64,000 bases of DNA from Helopsaltes ochotensis. Its lineage: Eukaryota > Chordata > Aves > Passeriformes > Locustellidae. Shown in pieces: positions 50,081 through 62,532 of the stretch. The stretch covers positions 519,131 through 583,130 of the forward strand of contig VXBM01000219.1 of assembly GCA_013400155.1 (NCBI GenBank). The letters are read 5' to 3'. A program made the position numbers and the translations under genes. Under the pieces are notes generated by a model. It searched no databases. It worked only from the letters and a program-made list of their open reading frames with translations, and had not been told where the DNA came from. Numbering within the stretch: the first letter of the stretch is position 1; every line of letters starts with the position of its first letter.

Positions 50081-50892
50081 GCAAGTGAGGTTTTCTCAAG
50101 CCAGGGCTTCTCTGCCTTGAATTGGTGCAGATAGAAGAATGGGAGGAAGCGGCCTTTGAGGGCTGCTGGAGAGGCAGGATTCTATTAATAACCTTGTTTA
50201 TGTGATCCCAAGGCATCGTTACAGGAATTTCTGCAGGCTGCAAGTTTCTTCTCTTTTTGCTTCGGATTTACCCACCTCCATTTTTTACTTTACTCCAAAC
50301 AGAGAAATTTTAGAGAACACTTCTTTGGAAGAGACTGTCTTTATCCCCCCTTTCCCCCACAACCTTTGGTGTCCTCTAAAAAGGCATGGAAATTCTCACG
50401 TTGCCTCATAGTCAGACCTAAAAGAGCCTCCCTTTTTAGCCACAGTCCCAGCTGAGAAGATTCCCCCCTTTCCGCTGCAGAGCAAAGAATGCTGGCATGT
50501 AATTGCAAAAGCCTTTCCGTGCCAGCTCTTCCCTCACCTGTGCTATTTGCAACCAGGGTTTCCTTTAAGCCCTCCCTGTTTGTTCCCACCATAGCAAGCA
50601 GTCAGAAAGGAATTGTGGTTGTTTGTTCCACATCCTTGTGAACTGCCATTGTTCGAAGCAGCCGTGGACAAAGGCTTGGAGAGTTAAAAAAGAACATTCA
50701 CCAGTAACTTTTGGCAGTACACTAGAGCTGGAAAGAGCTGCTTTTAGATAGTGATGCATACTGTTTAGTGGGATATACTGTAAAGTAATGAGTTTGGGGC
50801 CTCTTTAGCCCTCTGAAAACTAGGCATCTGTGATAAACTACCCTGCTATCCGGTTATTTCCCTTTTCTGCTCTTTCCCCTTCTCAGAGCAGT

Positions 50893-50922
50893 GATATATT
50901 CTACTATTCTGATATATTCTAC
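50893..50922 (+). repeat. Direct repeat of GATATATTCTAC
   Basis: The 12-mer occurs at 50,893-50,904 and 50,911-50,922, a period of 18 bases. Confidence 0.85.
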
Positions 50923-51880
50923 CGATGATTACTCTATATGCAAAAAAGATTTCAGTGATACAGCACATGGATGTTCTAAGCAAGTAACAGGGTGTCTCCA
51001 GATCACACAGTTCCTGAGGAATCTGTGAACATCCTTTATATCTGCTGCTATCAGACCAATCCTTTCACACCTGAGCAAAAGGAGTTTTAACCCTTTCCAG
51101 TGAGTGACTGAGGGGATGCAGATGTGCACAGCTGCACTTGAAATGAGCATCTGAGTTCAGTTAGATGCAATCTTCAAGCTGCTGCTGAAGAACTTTGAAC
51201 ACAGCTGAGTGAGATGGAAAAGACATTTACTTTGGTGCTGTTAGGATTGGAGAGCTTTTCTGCAGGGTTTGGATTTCTTTTTTTTTTAATCTTTGCTTTA
51301 TATTTTATTGAGATACGTTCTGTGTTAAATTAAATGGGCAGCTGCATTAATTCAGACATGCAGCTTCCAGGAGAAGTCCCACAGTCACAGGAGTTTCTCT
51401 CTGCATTAACATATCTATGTTTAAAGCTAGGCCATCTCAGCAACTCTTACCGAAATATACTGTATAATTTAACAGAGAACAGAAATGTCACAAAACAAAG
51501 AACTACAGTATCAGAGAGAAAGGAAGGAGAGAATATTAAGAAAATCCTTTAAAATTTTGGAGGAAATTTACATTTCCCCCAGAGTGAACTAGAGGAAAAA
51601 CCCCACAGAATCCTCATAGCCCCAGCAACTATGTAAATTTGAACCACTTTGAGGTCTGCTGGCAGCAGCTTCTCTTCAGTTTTGAAATACTCAGAGACCC
51701 AAAGGCTGACCCAGTTGTTTGAGAATAGAGGCAGGAGCATGTTTATAAGGACAGACATGCTATATTAAGTGCATCTGTTGTCTGGTGACCAGGCTTGTAC
51801 CTGTGGTTTGGTATAGTGTAAAAGGTGAAGTCCATGCAATGAAGCCAGACCTACAAAGTTAGATTCATCTGGTAAAGCAA

Positions 51881-51897
51881 TTTTTTTTTTTTTTTTT
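51881..51897 (+). repeat. 17-base T run
   Basis: Mononucleotide run followed by GCC. Confidence 0.9.
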
Positions 51898-52899
51898 GCC
51901 ATGTGCCTTCAGCTGCAGCCAATGTGAAAGATTTTCAAAGGAAGACAAATATGTGTGAGTGCTGCTCTTGACTCAGTGTAGTGAGTGGGTGGCAGATATC
52001 TTAGGAATTCTTCCGTGGTGATACTTAAGATAATTTTAGAGTGCACCTGTAAAGATCTGGGATATTAGAAGTCTCATGTGTGTCCGCTCATGTGCCTCCT
52101 AGGAATCCCCCACATCCTAAAGGAATTGACTGTCTGAAAGGTTTGCGAAAGAGCCCTTCCCATACAGCCTCTGCAGACCTCAGCCAGAGCAACTGTTCTG
52201 CTGGGGGGTGTGCTCTGTGCCTGGGCCCACAGGGAACCTCTAGGAAAATCCTGCCTTCCCCCTGCTAGTAATGAGTAAGTGCTGGAGGCACTTTCCTGTA
52301 TGTATTGATGCTATGTCCTTTGAAGCTGCAGTTCCCACAGTGTATAAAGGCTGTATCCCTCCCTTTGATGCCAAATGAAGGCTAGGGTCACTGTATTTGA
52401 CCTCAGTAACTCAAGGTTTGAAATGGAACAAAAAAGAGTCAGTAACCACTCAGAGTAGCCCATGAGGTTTGATCTTGTGTAATGTAATACTCCATGACAA
52501 GAGCTTCCACTGTTGTTGGAGGAAAGAGTGTGACATACAACACAGGCAATCTCAGTTCTTCACAACAGAGAACCGGGGCAAACATGACTGTAGAGAGACT
52601 CAGTGATAAACATCTCCTCTTATCCCATCTGTAAATCCCTTCAATGTGATAAAATTGCCACTACTGGTCCAGTAGCAGAATGTGTAAAGCCATCTGGCAA
52701 AACAAAAATGAGTGGGATTTTCTTCTTTGTGCAAAGATGATGCCCATACGTCAAACTCCCCAGTGTTCCCAAAGTGTTTTACATGGGAGAGGGCTGTAAA
52801 GGGCTCCTTTGCCAGCTGCTGGTCTACTAACTAGCAGTGCTGACTTTCATTTCTTGAATAAATCATTCTCATCTGGGTGATGATGCTTCCCTGGACTGT

Positions 52900-53160
52900 G
52901 GCATTACGCCATCTCATTTTCCATAAGCCAGCCTGCAAACACAAAGGCTCTGGGTTGCTGGCCAAGTGTTGAACAAGGAGAAAATCAGCAGGTCTAATGT
53001 TGAAATTATTGATATGATTTTAAAGCAGTCTTGTAAATACAGTGGAATTAGTCCTGTCAGAGCAATCAAAGGAGTCATTAAAGTTTAATAAAATTGAGTG
53101 ATTCATCTTTTGCTGTAATATTTTCAAATAATTATCCTACTTAAGGCTTAAGCTCCTTGA
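52900..53160. promoter_or_regulatory. Possible conserved non-coding element
   Basis: Unique AT-rich DNA with words such as GAAATTATTGATATGATT, AAGTTTAATAAAATTGAG and CAAATAATTATCC. No frame and no repeat are seen. This is a weak call from texture only. Confidence 0.2.
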
Positions 53161-53362
53161 GAGTGTAGCATCTAGGCAGATGAGAGAAGGGCTGAGAAAC
53201 TCTGAATGCAGTGTTACCTCCTGCTACCTACTTTCTTCTAAACTTAATGCCTGTTATTACTACTTTTTTGCTGTACTGAGAGTTACAAGCTCGTTCTTGG
53301 TGAACATGTTCAAGAAGCTGCAAAACCCAGACGAGTGCTTGATCTAAATAGTCCAGGGTCCC

Positions 53363-53620
53363 TGTTTAGATAAGACACAGAATGGACCATGCTCACCCGC
53401 TGAGATATCCAAGGCAAAGAAGAAGTTTATTTACAAAACCTCGACATTTATAGAATTCCAAAAGTGACCATGAACTGGAGGATGAAGTTGCCACCTCTCC
53501 AACCACACTGGTCAAACCAACAGTCCATCAATTCTCTCCTCCTCCATGAAGGTATGAAAAACAACTTATTATTTACATGAAAGTGCATGATAAACTCCAT
53601 TAGAAAAATGTAAACATCAG
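53363..53620 (-). mobile_element. LTR-like sequence, probable endogenous retrovirus fragment
   Basis: Read on the - strand this stretch has a core arranged like an avian retroviral long terminal repeat: a TATAAA box (+ strand 53,448-53,453), 16 bases later AATAAA (53,426-53,431), then CTTCTTCTTTGCC and a possible terminal CA at 53,363. Such close TATA and polyadenylation signals are usual in bird LTRs, and the wording resembles LTRs I associate with songbird genomes, though I cannot name a family. No internal gag, pol or env sequence is seen beside it, so it would be a solo LTR. No target-site duplication could be identified, and the boundary near 53,620 is a guess. Confidence 0.42.
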
Positions 53621-56600
53621 AAGGCCTAGCAGAACTTTAGAAGAACAGGGTGATATATCCCATTTCTGATAACCCTCCCATCACACCATGCCTCCCTGTA
53701 CCCTTCTGGTGGCAAAAATCCAATATCCAGGATTTGTGGGGAACACAGCAGCCCTGTCAGAAGCTGTGATGCAAGGCACAGTGCTGCCCAGAGCCCTGCA
53801 GGTGTGGAAGCCAGCCCAGGGACACCTACAGCCTGGGAGAGGATATAGCTGTACACCTCAGCCCCCTGGTACAGCAGATGGTAACAGCCACTGCTGTGGT
53901 ATGTTCAATGGTTAGATGCTTCCAGAGCCTCAGGCTGCTGCTTTGCTTGGCTGAATTCCTCTTCATGAATGTTTGCTTTTGAAAGAGATTTATTTAGAAC
54001 GGGGAAAATATGGCACAGATGACTGTGGTCACCAGAAGAAAGGAGTTTAAAGGCAGGTTCTTATTTCTATCAACAATTTAAAAACTCAGCAGGTTAGCTA
54101 TTATATCTGTGTATTTAAAAATGAATTCACTGGAAGCAGTGTGCACACTTCAGCTGATAGACACTCATTAGGCTGTAGTGACTAATTTACTTACAATTGT
54201 TTCTCCAAACCCTAAATAAGAGGCTTGCAAACTGTACTAATGCCACACCTTCCTTTCCCTGCATAGAAGGAAGGGCTAAGACACCAATATATCAGAGACA
54301 GGAAAACCAGCCTTGGCTAAAACCTGCGTTAAAAAATATGCCTTAGGTCACAACTAGACATTTCAGGCATTCAGCTTTTTCTTGACCCAAACAGGAATTG
54401 AGTTCATATGAAATTTTGGTCATGGGGTCAAAGTATACTTTCTGACTTTTTCTCTCTGTGTTATGCATAATCCTTGGTGATGGCTCACTGGACAATGTCC
54501 CCATATCTATTTCACTCTAATGGAGGCTTCCTCCAGAAGGAATCCCATGTGGGTTTTTGTGCCCAGGCTGCAATTACGTTTGTTGTAAGAGGGGCTTTTT
54601 AACAGTGAAAATCTTTACTGTTTACTAAGAAGTGGGACCAGGCATCTTGATACAGACCAGACAGCTTATCTTGTTCCTCAGCACCTCAGAGTGGGCAAGA
54701 GACAGGCATATGTCCAGACCCTGGGGCACAAATCAGCATTGCAGTAATGACTCCAGCTACTTTGATCATGATTGTAACACACAAGGGCTAAGAAGTGACT
54801 GAAGAGCAGGTGGAGTGGCTTGTTCAGACCCCATCTCAGCCATTCTGTTGTCACTGAGGCACCAGCCTGGCTGGGTATGATTAACCACTTACAGCTCTTT
54901 CTTCGCACTGATGGGAAGTGATTCAGAACTGCATTTCTCCCCTTTGAGTGAAGTAGAGAAAGCGTGTGGAGAAAACAGGCACTGCCTTGTTTTATTTCCT
55001 GATGGCTCCACAAAAACTAAACTGCCTGTGAAAAATGTTCTACCAAGAATGAGGGAGGATTTGGCCTCAAGTCACCCGCGTAAGGTTCTTTAAATCCCTA
55101 AGTTAGATGGTCAGATATATGTCTTAACCATGGCAGTCAGAAACTCTAATATGAGGTGTCTTTCTTTGAGAGCTGTGCATCCACTCTGCTATTCCATGAT
55201 TATCTAATATTTGTTGTATTGGACTGATAATGCAGGAAAAGCACCATTCTCTTTCATGGGCCATGTGCTTGACCCTCAGCTAGAGAATCTTGCTTTTCTC
55301 CGGGGAGATGGCATCTTTCGGGGTTGAATGGAACATCCCTTTCTGAGGAAAACTGGTTCCTCAAATGTCAGACCTTTGTGTTAAGACAGAACTTAGATAC
55401 AACCATGCAGCTCACACAGAAATTAAACAGCACTGAATTGCATTTATCTAGCTTTCCAGTGGTGAATTACATTTGGTTTTGGAAAGCACTGTTTTCAGTG
55501 AATGTGGAAGTCTGTTAAGTCAGCCTCTGGATGCATGCATTTCTGTATTCCCAGTGCCTAAATATTTGCCATTTCCCACATGGGGATGCTGACATGGTAT
55601 TAACTTTCTGCAGACATTCCCTGAAATGGCAGTCTGGGGACATTCAGCAAAAAGCTTAGTGGGAGTTATGGAACTAACTGTGCTGTGCTCTGATGCTTGA
55701 ATCAGCAAGAGAAAGGTTTAGGTCCATTGTCCCCACACAATTATTCTTTCTTTTACTTTGTGCAACGTGTGACTCTGCCAACTATATGCAAAGTAAAAGC
55801 TTTCCAGAGCAGTTTTAGGGTTTTCTCTTCATTTTCAAATGTAGAAAAAAACAGCAACAGGCAGCTGAAGATGGTATCCAAGATTAAAACTTAGGATCAG
55901 CTTCTCAGTTCTTATTTGGTAAGGGGATTTGCTGGGTAGCTTGTACCCTTGTACCTTGATTTTCTCCTAGCAGCTCCCATAGTTCTGGCTTTGATGCCAT
56001 CCCAGCATATTTTGCTTTCTTTTCTCTCACCAGGAGGCAGAACATTTTGTCAAATGGAGTTTGGGGTTTTTTTACCTGCATTGAGGAGTGGGTAGAAAAT
56101 GCAGAGTTGGAAGATTCAGCAGGAACAGCAGGCACCAAGCCTTTTCCTCCCTGATAAGCACCATGAAAAGGAAATAATCTTGACCCCGGAGAAGAGTGGC
56201 TGCATCATGAAAACTGCCTGGAAATCCTTGGCCAAGCACCAGCAGAAAGGTAGCATAGAAAGATTCCTGCTGTTCGCTCAGAACTGCTCCCCGTGCATTC
56301 GACTGGACTTTTCAAAAAGCAGAGACAGCTCTGTGTGATGCTTGAGAATTTACCCGTACAATTCCACAAGAACAGAGACAATTGTACCAGGAATTGCAGG
56401 CCCAATATTTATGTTCCAGGAATAGATGAGAAGAGAGAGTGCTTAGCAGTGCTCCCCGTCCCTGCCTCTTCCTGTATCTTTAGCTTCCATATAGTGGTGT
56501 CTGTTTATTTGACACAATCCAGAAAATGTAAACAGTTAGTTTAAAATTAGATAGAAAACCTCTAGGGGAACGATGACATAGAAACATTGTAGATGGCTGC

Positions 56601-56728
56601 ACTTATGATGTATGTTCACTTAGTAAAAGAGGCACAAAGATGAATGCAGTGTCTTGTTTATCACTCACTAAGTGTATGTGAACAACTTGATGAAGTGACA
56701 TGAGCATGATGTGCCTCTGAGACTGCAC
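53621..56728. other. Unique non-coding DNA
   Basis: No gene is recognised. A G4T7 word lies at 56,063. If the LTR-like element is real, its 5' part may extend into the first few hundred bases. Confidence 0.45.
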
Positions 56729-56819
56729 CCTCCAGTGTCCCTGGCCAATAGAGTGGAAGTTGGAAACAGATGATCTTCTTTAAGGTCCAGTCCCACCCAA
56801 GTGGTGGTATGATTCTATA
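56729..56819 (+). mobile_element. CR1 LINE 3' end, short, sense orientation
   Basis: The order of motifs (CTCCAGTGTCCCTGGCC, 'GGAAACAGATGATCTTCTTTAAGGTCC', then TGATTCTATAT at the end) is that of the CR1 3' terminus on the + strand. Only about 90 bases remain, with several substitutions, so it is 5'-truncated and fairly old. Confidence 0.85.
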
Positions 56820-58974
56820 TCTTTGGGAAATTAATTTATTGACAATTGAAATTTAAATTTAGTTATTAATTTGGGTAGTCAAAACCAAAAAATACCAAAC
56901 ATTGCGACACCACCTTCATCTGCTCTTGCTCAGGCTCAACTTCACTCTTTCAGTCCAGACTCCTTTATTGTCCCCAGGCAGCACAAAGGGGATTGGAGTT
57001 ATGATCAGTGTGTAGTGGTTTCTCCCTGCTGCTCATTTTTGTCTGATACTTTGCCTTTTAGTCCTGTCTCATAGAGCTGCATGGAAAAGGACAACTCCAG
57101 GACTGAGAAGCTGGTCCTGGGACTGAAGTGAAGTCTTGGTCATGAGGTTTTTGTGGGGTTTTTTTTCTCCACCCACTAACCATTCCAGAGCCACCCTCAC
57201 TGGTTGCTAGGTGATATTTTCATCATGTGGAGTCATAATTTTGTATGAGAAGTGGCCTGAGCTATAAACCTTTGAGGGAAAAAGCACAGGAAGCTGTGTG
57301 CAAGAGATGATAAATCCAGGGAAGTGAAGTAGGGTGGAGACAAGAGGAATATGCCAGTGTCCTGAAGGGAATGATATCTGGCAAACTTTTCCCAAGTTGC
57401 CTATTAGCAAATATATAGGATGGACGCAGGTGTTTGGATCTACTGAGGCAGAAGATTGAAGATTTACTGACATCTGAACCTTGGATCCCTGGTGAATACA
57501 GTTATCCTCTTACCCTTCTTTAATCCCACTTCCTGTTTAGCCTGTTTTCAATCCACCCCTCCAAACCTATCACATCCCTGTAACCACCATGATTTCCTGG
57601 TCATGCTGCATCCTTGTCACTCTTATCTCTTGGCTGGTGCTTCAGATATAAGATAAGATCTTTGGGAAAAAAGGACATTGTTTTTATAAGTGTAATGCAG
57701 GGAAGGGTGGCACAATCCACAATTTAGGGTTTCCAGAGGATGCAACATTATAAAGAGACTGAACCCAAACTTCCTGTCATTCTGCATCCCCATATCCGCT
57801 CCCTGGGATCTACCACTCTAGTCCCAAAATACTTGTCATCTTCAATTGAAAATTCATAAAATCCAAATGTAGTTTCTAAATTGAAAGCTCGTGGAAGAGC
57901 AACACTAAGAAAGCAGCCTGCCAAGCTGTGACTGCGCAGATAATGAGGGAAGCGAACCTGGCCCCTTCAGAACTCCCTTATGCTCTTCTCTCCATCCAAA
58001 CCCCAAAAATGTACTGGCATGTTTGTGGCAAGGAAACAGTAAAGTTACTTTTTTTCCACCCTGAGCTACAAGCTGCAGCAATCAGACCCCTGGGAATTCA
58101 GACTTCTCCAACTCAGCTGGAAGGATTAATGCAGCAGACTTGAGGGGGTTCCGCTTCAAATCCCAGCTCCCTTGCCTGCCTAATTACTTCCATGTGTATT
58201 TGTGCAAGGCTGCATGTTGTCTGGGGTCTGCAGGTGGCACGGTGACCTTTGGGCTGTAGGTGCACTTTCCATACCTCGCCATATGTTGCACGAATGAGCC
58301 AAGCAGTTAGAGGGCAGTTGTAAGCATCCATGGCCAAGCAATCTCCCTCTGTACAGTGACGGATGGATTCTGTTCCTCTAGCCTCGCTTCTCCTTCATGC
58401 TTTCTCCAGCTGTGAAAGAAGAAGGAATTTCTGGCCTTAGTTTATAATGTTTAATTAAAAAGAAAACTTTCATGCAAAGATAGCTTGTTTCCACAGCTTT
58501 GATGTTGGTGCCTGCCTGGGAAATACATGAGTTGGAACTGCATTCTGGGAAACAAAATGCAAATGAGCAACTTCAAGCATTCTTGTGAGTTTTTCAAATC
58601 TCAGAATCAGAAGAGCCAGATCAATATATTTTTCCAGTGGATTCTGTTGTGCTGGTGCACTTGTACTACTGATAGTGCTTCTTTCTTCAGCTTTCTTAAA
58701 AACCTTTCCTGAAGTCTCCTCAGCTATATTTTAGTTTGTTCTCAGTGAGGCAGCTGCACCACTGTGTGAGTGCTCTGTCGGGAATGTTGTGCTTGCAGGG
58801 AAAAAGAAGCAGCACTGGGTGGAATTCTGCCCATAAGTGCTCCTAGGGCGCACTCTGCCCCTGGGGAAGCTTCTAGCTTTGCAATAATTTTCAGTTTTTC
58901 CTTACTTATGATGGCATTGGGTAGTGCAACAGAAATTCCTCTTTGGTTTTTGCCCTTTTGGGACGTCTGACAGG

Positions 58975-58988
58975 AAAAAAAAAAAAAA
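58975..58988 (+). repeat. 14-base A run
   Basis: Mononucleotide run within non-coding DNA. Confidence 0.9.
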
Positions 58989-60155
58989 GAAAAATATGTG
59001 AAGGTGTATTTTAGAAAATATGGAAAACCTGTCAAGGGCTTTTGGGGCAAAGGAAGTGGTTCAAAAGAAAGGCTCACCTCAGAAGTTTGGAGTGCTGGCT
59101 ACTGGTTCCAATGGGACAATTCACATCTACCACACACAGATATGTATGTTATGCCTTTTAGGCAGCCTGGAATAGAAAACATGATAGCTTCTCATTTATG
59201 TTTTTCAGCAGTTTCTTCAAATATATTCTGCTAAGATTTCTGGTCTAGCTTCACAGGATTTCTCTTTTCACAGTTTTGTTAAACTCACCTAAGGCATGTG
59301 TTATACACTGAAAAAAGATGTATAAAGGGAATATCTTCACTGCCTTTGACTCTTTCTGGAATTAATATTTGCCCCTGGCTTGCCTCCTTCCTGCTGTCAG
59401 ATTGCCTCCAAGAGGGGTAAGGTTGAATGAGAAGGACTGCCCAGTGGGTCAGAAGAGTCTGCCCACCGTGGGCATTGCCACAGGAAATGTCCTGCTGTCT
59501 GAATGGAGGAAGTCTTTTGGGATGGGCTGTGCTAAGAAAGATTAAATTTTTTTTCTTAGTGTCTTTGCAGCACCAGATGGCTACCCAGTTGCACAGCCCA
59601 GATTTGAAACTCCTGTGTGTCACTGGTCCTACAGCACATCTCTGGAACATGTCCCCAGTGTACTACACAAGAGCTGTCTTCAGGAAAGTCACCGTTCCTC
59701 CAGACCTGATGGCAGTGCTGTTTGAGCCTCTCACACCTGCACTGTCTCTGATCCTCTTCTTCCAGGCTTTCCTGCCTGACTTAAGCTGTTCTCCCCCTGT
59801 GGCACAAAGAAAAAGGACATCTCTGCTGGGCAGGGACAGCCCCCAGTTGTGTCCATGTCCTGTGAGCTAGCAGGGATCGTGCCTGGGCTCTTCTGGCTAA
59901 GAGAAGGTGAGGCATGGGAGATGTGTCTGTATAGGTGTCGTGGGTGCCCAGGAATTTCTGACAATTTTGGCTCAATGCTTGGTGCACTGCGATAGAAGAG
60001 GGTTCCCAAACAAGTCTGTGCTGTTTATGATGGCAGTAATAGGAGCAGCATCTGAGTCTGTGCCGATCTGCAAGCAAAGAAAGCTTCCTTCTCCTCATCA
60101 TAGCTGGATTCTTCTTCTGGACAAGTCAGGTGGGTAATCCCACTTTGATATGAGA

Positions 60156-60172
60156 TTTTTTTTTTTTTTTTT
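60156..60172 (+). repeat. 17-base T run
   Basis: Mononucleotide run followed by GCAG, which superficially resembles a splice acceptor. Confidence 0.9.
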
Positions 60173-60650
60173 GCAGGCATGCATCCTAGGACACATGTAG
60201 CTGATCAGTGGGCTCCAGAAATGGGAGCACTGACAACTTCCCTGTGTTATAAAGGAAAAGTCTTCACATGTGAGGTGGCTGAAATGATTCAGAGCCTTCC
60301 AGTCAAGGTGCAGTGCTTTCGGCTCTGGTGATTTACAGAAGTGGGATTTGTCCAGACTGCATATGACAGTATGCCGTATCACCATGTGCGTGGCCAAAAT
60401 GGAATGAGTCAAGGATACACGACCTTTCTTCCTAGGACTTCAGCTGAGGTACACTTCCCCTTTCCTTTGGGGGACAGCTGTGGGGACAGTGAGGAAACTG
60501 GCGCAAAAAACACTGTGGAGGCACTGTGATGGTCCATTTGATACAGGCCCAAATCAGAGATACTCTTCAGGGTGTCAGGCTCCCCACTCCCCTTGCAGAC
60601 CAGACGGGATCCTGATGATGCCCTGATTGTGTTTGTGGGTAGGCTGAAAT

Positions 60651-60672
60651 GAACATATGCAGAACATATGCA
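60651..60672 (+). repeat. Perfect 11-base tandem duplication
   Basis: GAACATATGCA is present twice head to tail with no mismatch, so the event is probably recent. Confidence 0.9.
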
Positions 60673-61199
60673 GAGGACAGTGTCTGACTAGATTAGGGCT
60701 GTTTCAATCCATTTGTTTTCAAATGCACCATGTTTGGTTTGGGCCATGTGGGGTTTGTTTGATAAAGGAAGAACCATACTAATTGAATTCCCTGGGTCAA
60801 TGGCAGTTCACCCGAGGGGGAGGGCAAGGCCTCTGATGGAGGGATCTGCTATTAGACAGGAAACTGCACGAGCTTGGCTTTTCATCCTGGCAAAACTCAT
60901 GGGTCTTATCCCCCAGTGAACCTCACGTGACAGTGGGAAGCCCAAAGCCTCAGAAACTCACTTCATTATAAAGGCCTTTTCCTGATGCAGGAGGATAAAA
61001 TGAGCTTGGGTTGTGCCTCTGAACCACTAGCCCAATTTTGGTCATGAGGAAAGGACCAAAGCCGGCTGCATAAAGCTCCTTAAGCATTTCAGGACCAGTC
61101 CCTTCCCTTTGTAAACCTTAACAAAAGCAGTCTGGTGAGCAGCAGCAACTCCCCTTCCAGACTCCCTTAGCACAAAGGTTCTGTATGCCTGCACTAGTT

Positions 61200-61470
61200 G
61201 TGAAGAGAGTGAGGAAGTGAATGGAAAAAATCAGGCAAATAGGGAAGAAAAAATTATTTTGTGTCTCTATGACAGACTGGAGAGGGGATTACTACGACTA
61301 AAAGCAACAAGTGATGCAAATCATTATTTAAAAACCCAAACAAATGAGAATAGCATCTTTCATTTATCTGCTGGAAATTGCCACAGGCTACGTTCAAAGG
61401 CAAAATCTATAGCTCTGCGTGTGCATTCTAGTGGGGAATATTCCATCTGCCCCAGTAACCTCTCTTAATA
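61200..61470. promoter_or_regulatory. Candidate conserved non-coding element with octamer
   Basis: Unique AT-rich sequence holding a perfect octamer ATGCAAAT (61,314-61,321, POU-factor site) followed by CATTATTTAAAA, and a GGATTA (61,286-61,291, Otx/bicoid-type site) 22 bases before it. No repeat is recognised, and the open + frame has no domain. The combination is typical of neural enhancers, but this is an inference. Confidence 0.3.
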
Positions 61471-61959
61471 GCCCCCACTGGCTTCAGGGGAGGCTGGCAG
61501 TGTTCACGGAGCACGGCTCTTGTCTGATGTGATTGCCCTACAAATGGGAGGCGAGTGGAGAAGCAATGGGGAGTCCCTAATTACTTCTACAGAATATAAA
61601 TCCATGATGGTTTTGACAGCTTCTGGAGCTGAGGGCAGTATCCCACTGCCTGGCACACCTCGTGTCAGGGAACAGCTGGCTGTAGTCCCACCTTCATCAA
61701 CAGCCCCATCAACGCCCCAGGAGGAAAGGGCAAAGCAGGAACATGTGAACAGCGTGACACTCGATGGAGAAATTGCCTATTAGCTATAGCAGTTCTGACC
61801 TTATGGATCCTGAGGCTCTGACACTACCTGAATTACAGTGAATCTGTGCCTTTCCTACTAGGCCTGTGATTTGTGCTCAGTACCTAATGCTCGTGTGAAA
61901 GGCATGGCCCCACAAGTGTTGAGAGGATGTCTTGTTATTGTACTGTCACACTACAATGT
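61471..61959. other. Unique DNA between two element-like blocks
   Basis: About 88 codons are open on the + strand (61,520-61,783) with no recognisable domain. The sequence has some element-like character (CCCTAATTACTTC near 61,576) but nothing decisive. Confidence 0.35.
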
Positions 61960-62150
61960 GAAGATGTTGGTCACCCATTCGTGAGGACTCAGCCTCATTA
62001 AAGCGGTGGATAAAATTAATGATCAGGACAAATCCTGGAAAATGGCATGTCATAAGTCTGTACTCCTTTTCCTCCTTCAGAACTGCCCTTTATAGTCACC
62101 CTGCTAAAGGAAGCAAGCTTTAATGAGCATGCCTGATTGATAAGGAAACT
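61960..62150. promoter_or_regulatory. Candidate conserved non-coding element
   Basis: Unique sequence with CCTCATTAAAGCGG, AAAATTAATGATCAGG, GCTTTAATGAGCATGC and TGATTGATAAGG. These are several TAAT cores and a TGATTGAT (PBX/HOX-like) word in about 190 bases. The call rests on motif density only. Confidence 0.28.
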
Positions 62151-62354
62151 CATTGTGAACAGAAAACAATATTTCCTCCTGCCTACTTTGGGAGCTGTTA
62201 CATCTTCCTCAGGTACACTGACACATTCCAGTGCAAATGTACAGGTAGCAATAAATTGTTTTGCTGTAGTTTTATCTTGAGTTCAAGTAATATATTATCA
62301 CAAAGTATACACCTAACGGTGTCTGCAAGGCTTTGTTGAGGCAAAACTGCAATG

Positions 62355-62490
62355 TTATAGGATCATAGAATGGTTTGGGTTGGAAGGGGCATTAAAGATC
62401 ATCTTGTTCCAACCCCACTGCCATGGGCAGGGATGCCACCCACTAGACCGGGTTGCTCAAAGCCCCATCCCACCTGGTGTTGAATACTTC
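62355..62490 (-). mobile_element. CR1 LINE 3' end, well preserved
   Basis: On the + strand it starts with two reverse-complemented octamers (TTATAGGA, TCATAGAA) and continues TGGTTTGGGTTGGAAGGGGC, 'AAAGATCATCTTGTTCCAACCCC', GCCATGGGCAGGGATGCC, 'ACTAGACCGGGTTGCTCAAAGCCCC' and TGGTGTTGAATACTTC. This is close to the avian CR1 consensus, so it is one of the younger copies in the window. It is inserted on the - strand and truncated to about 135 bases. Confidence 0.97.
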
Positions 62491-62532
62491 AATATATGCA
62501 GCAAATGTAGCTGTATGTAATATCCCAGTATC

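Larger units (their letters stand above)
50081..52899. other. Unique non-coding DNA
   Basis: It contains a short tandem duplication at 50,893-50,922 and a 17-base T run at 51,881-51,897. No gene is recognised. Confidence 0.45.
56820..61199. other. Unique non-coding DNA
   Basis: It contains a 14-base A run (58,975-58,988), a 17-base T run (60,156-60,172) and an 11-base tandem duplication (60,651-60,672). The piece at about 58,140-58,430 has acceptor- and donor-like ends on the - strand but no frame open between them. No gene is called. Confidence 0.45.

Noticed and set aside
49638..50243. 201-codon - strand open frame
   Set aside because: It lies over a GC/CpG-richer patch where stops are rarer; other frames are also open there, and there is no domain or splice context.
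58140..58430. Exon-like segment on the - strand (acceptor TTCTTTCACAG, donor GGCGAG|GTATGG)
   Set aside because: None of the three frames is open from the acceptor to the donor, so it is not a coding exon. A non-coding exon cannot be excluded.
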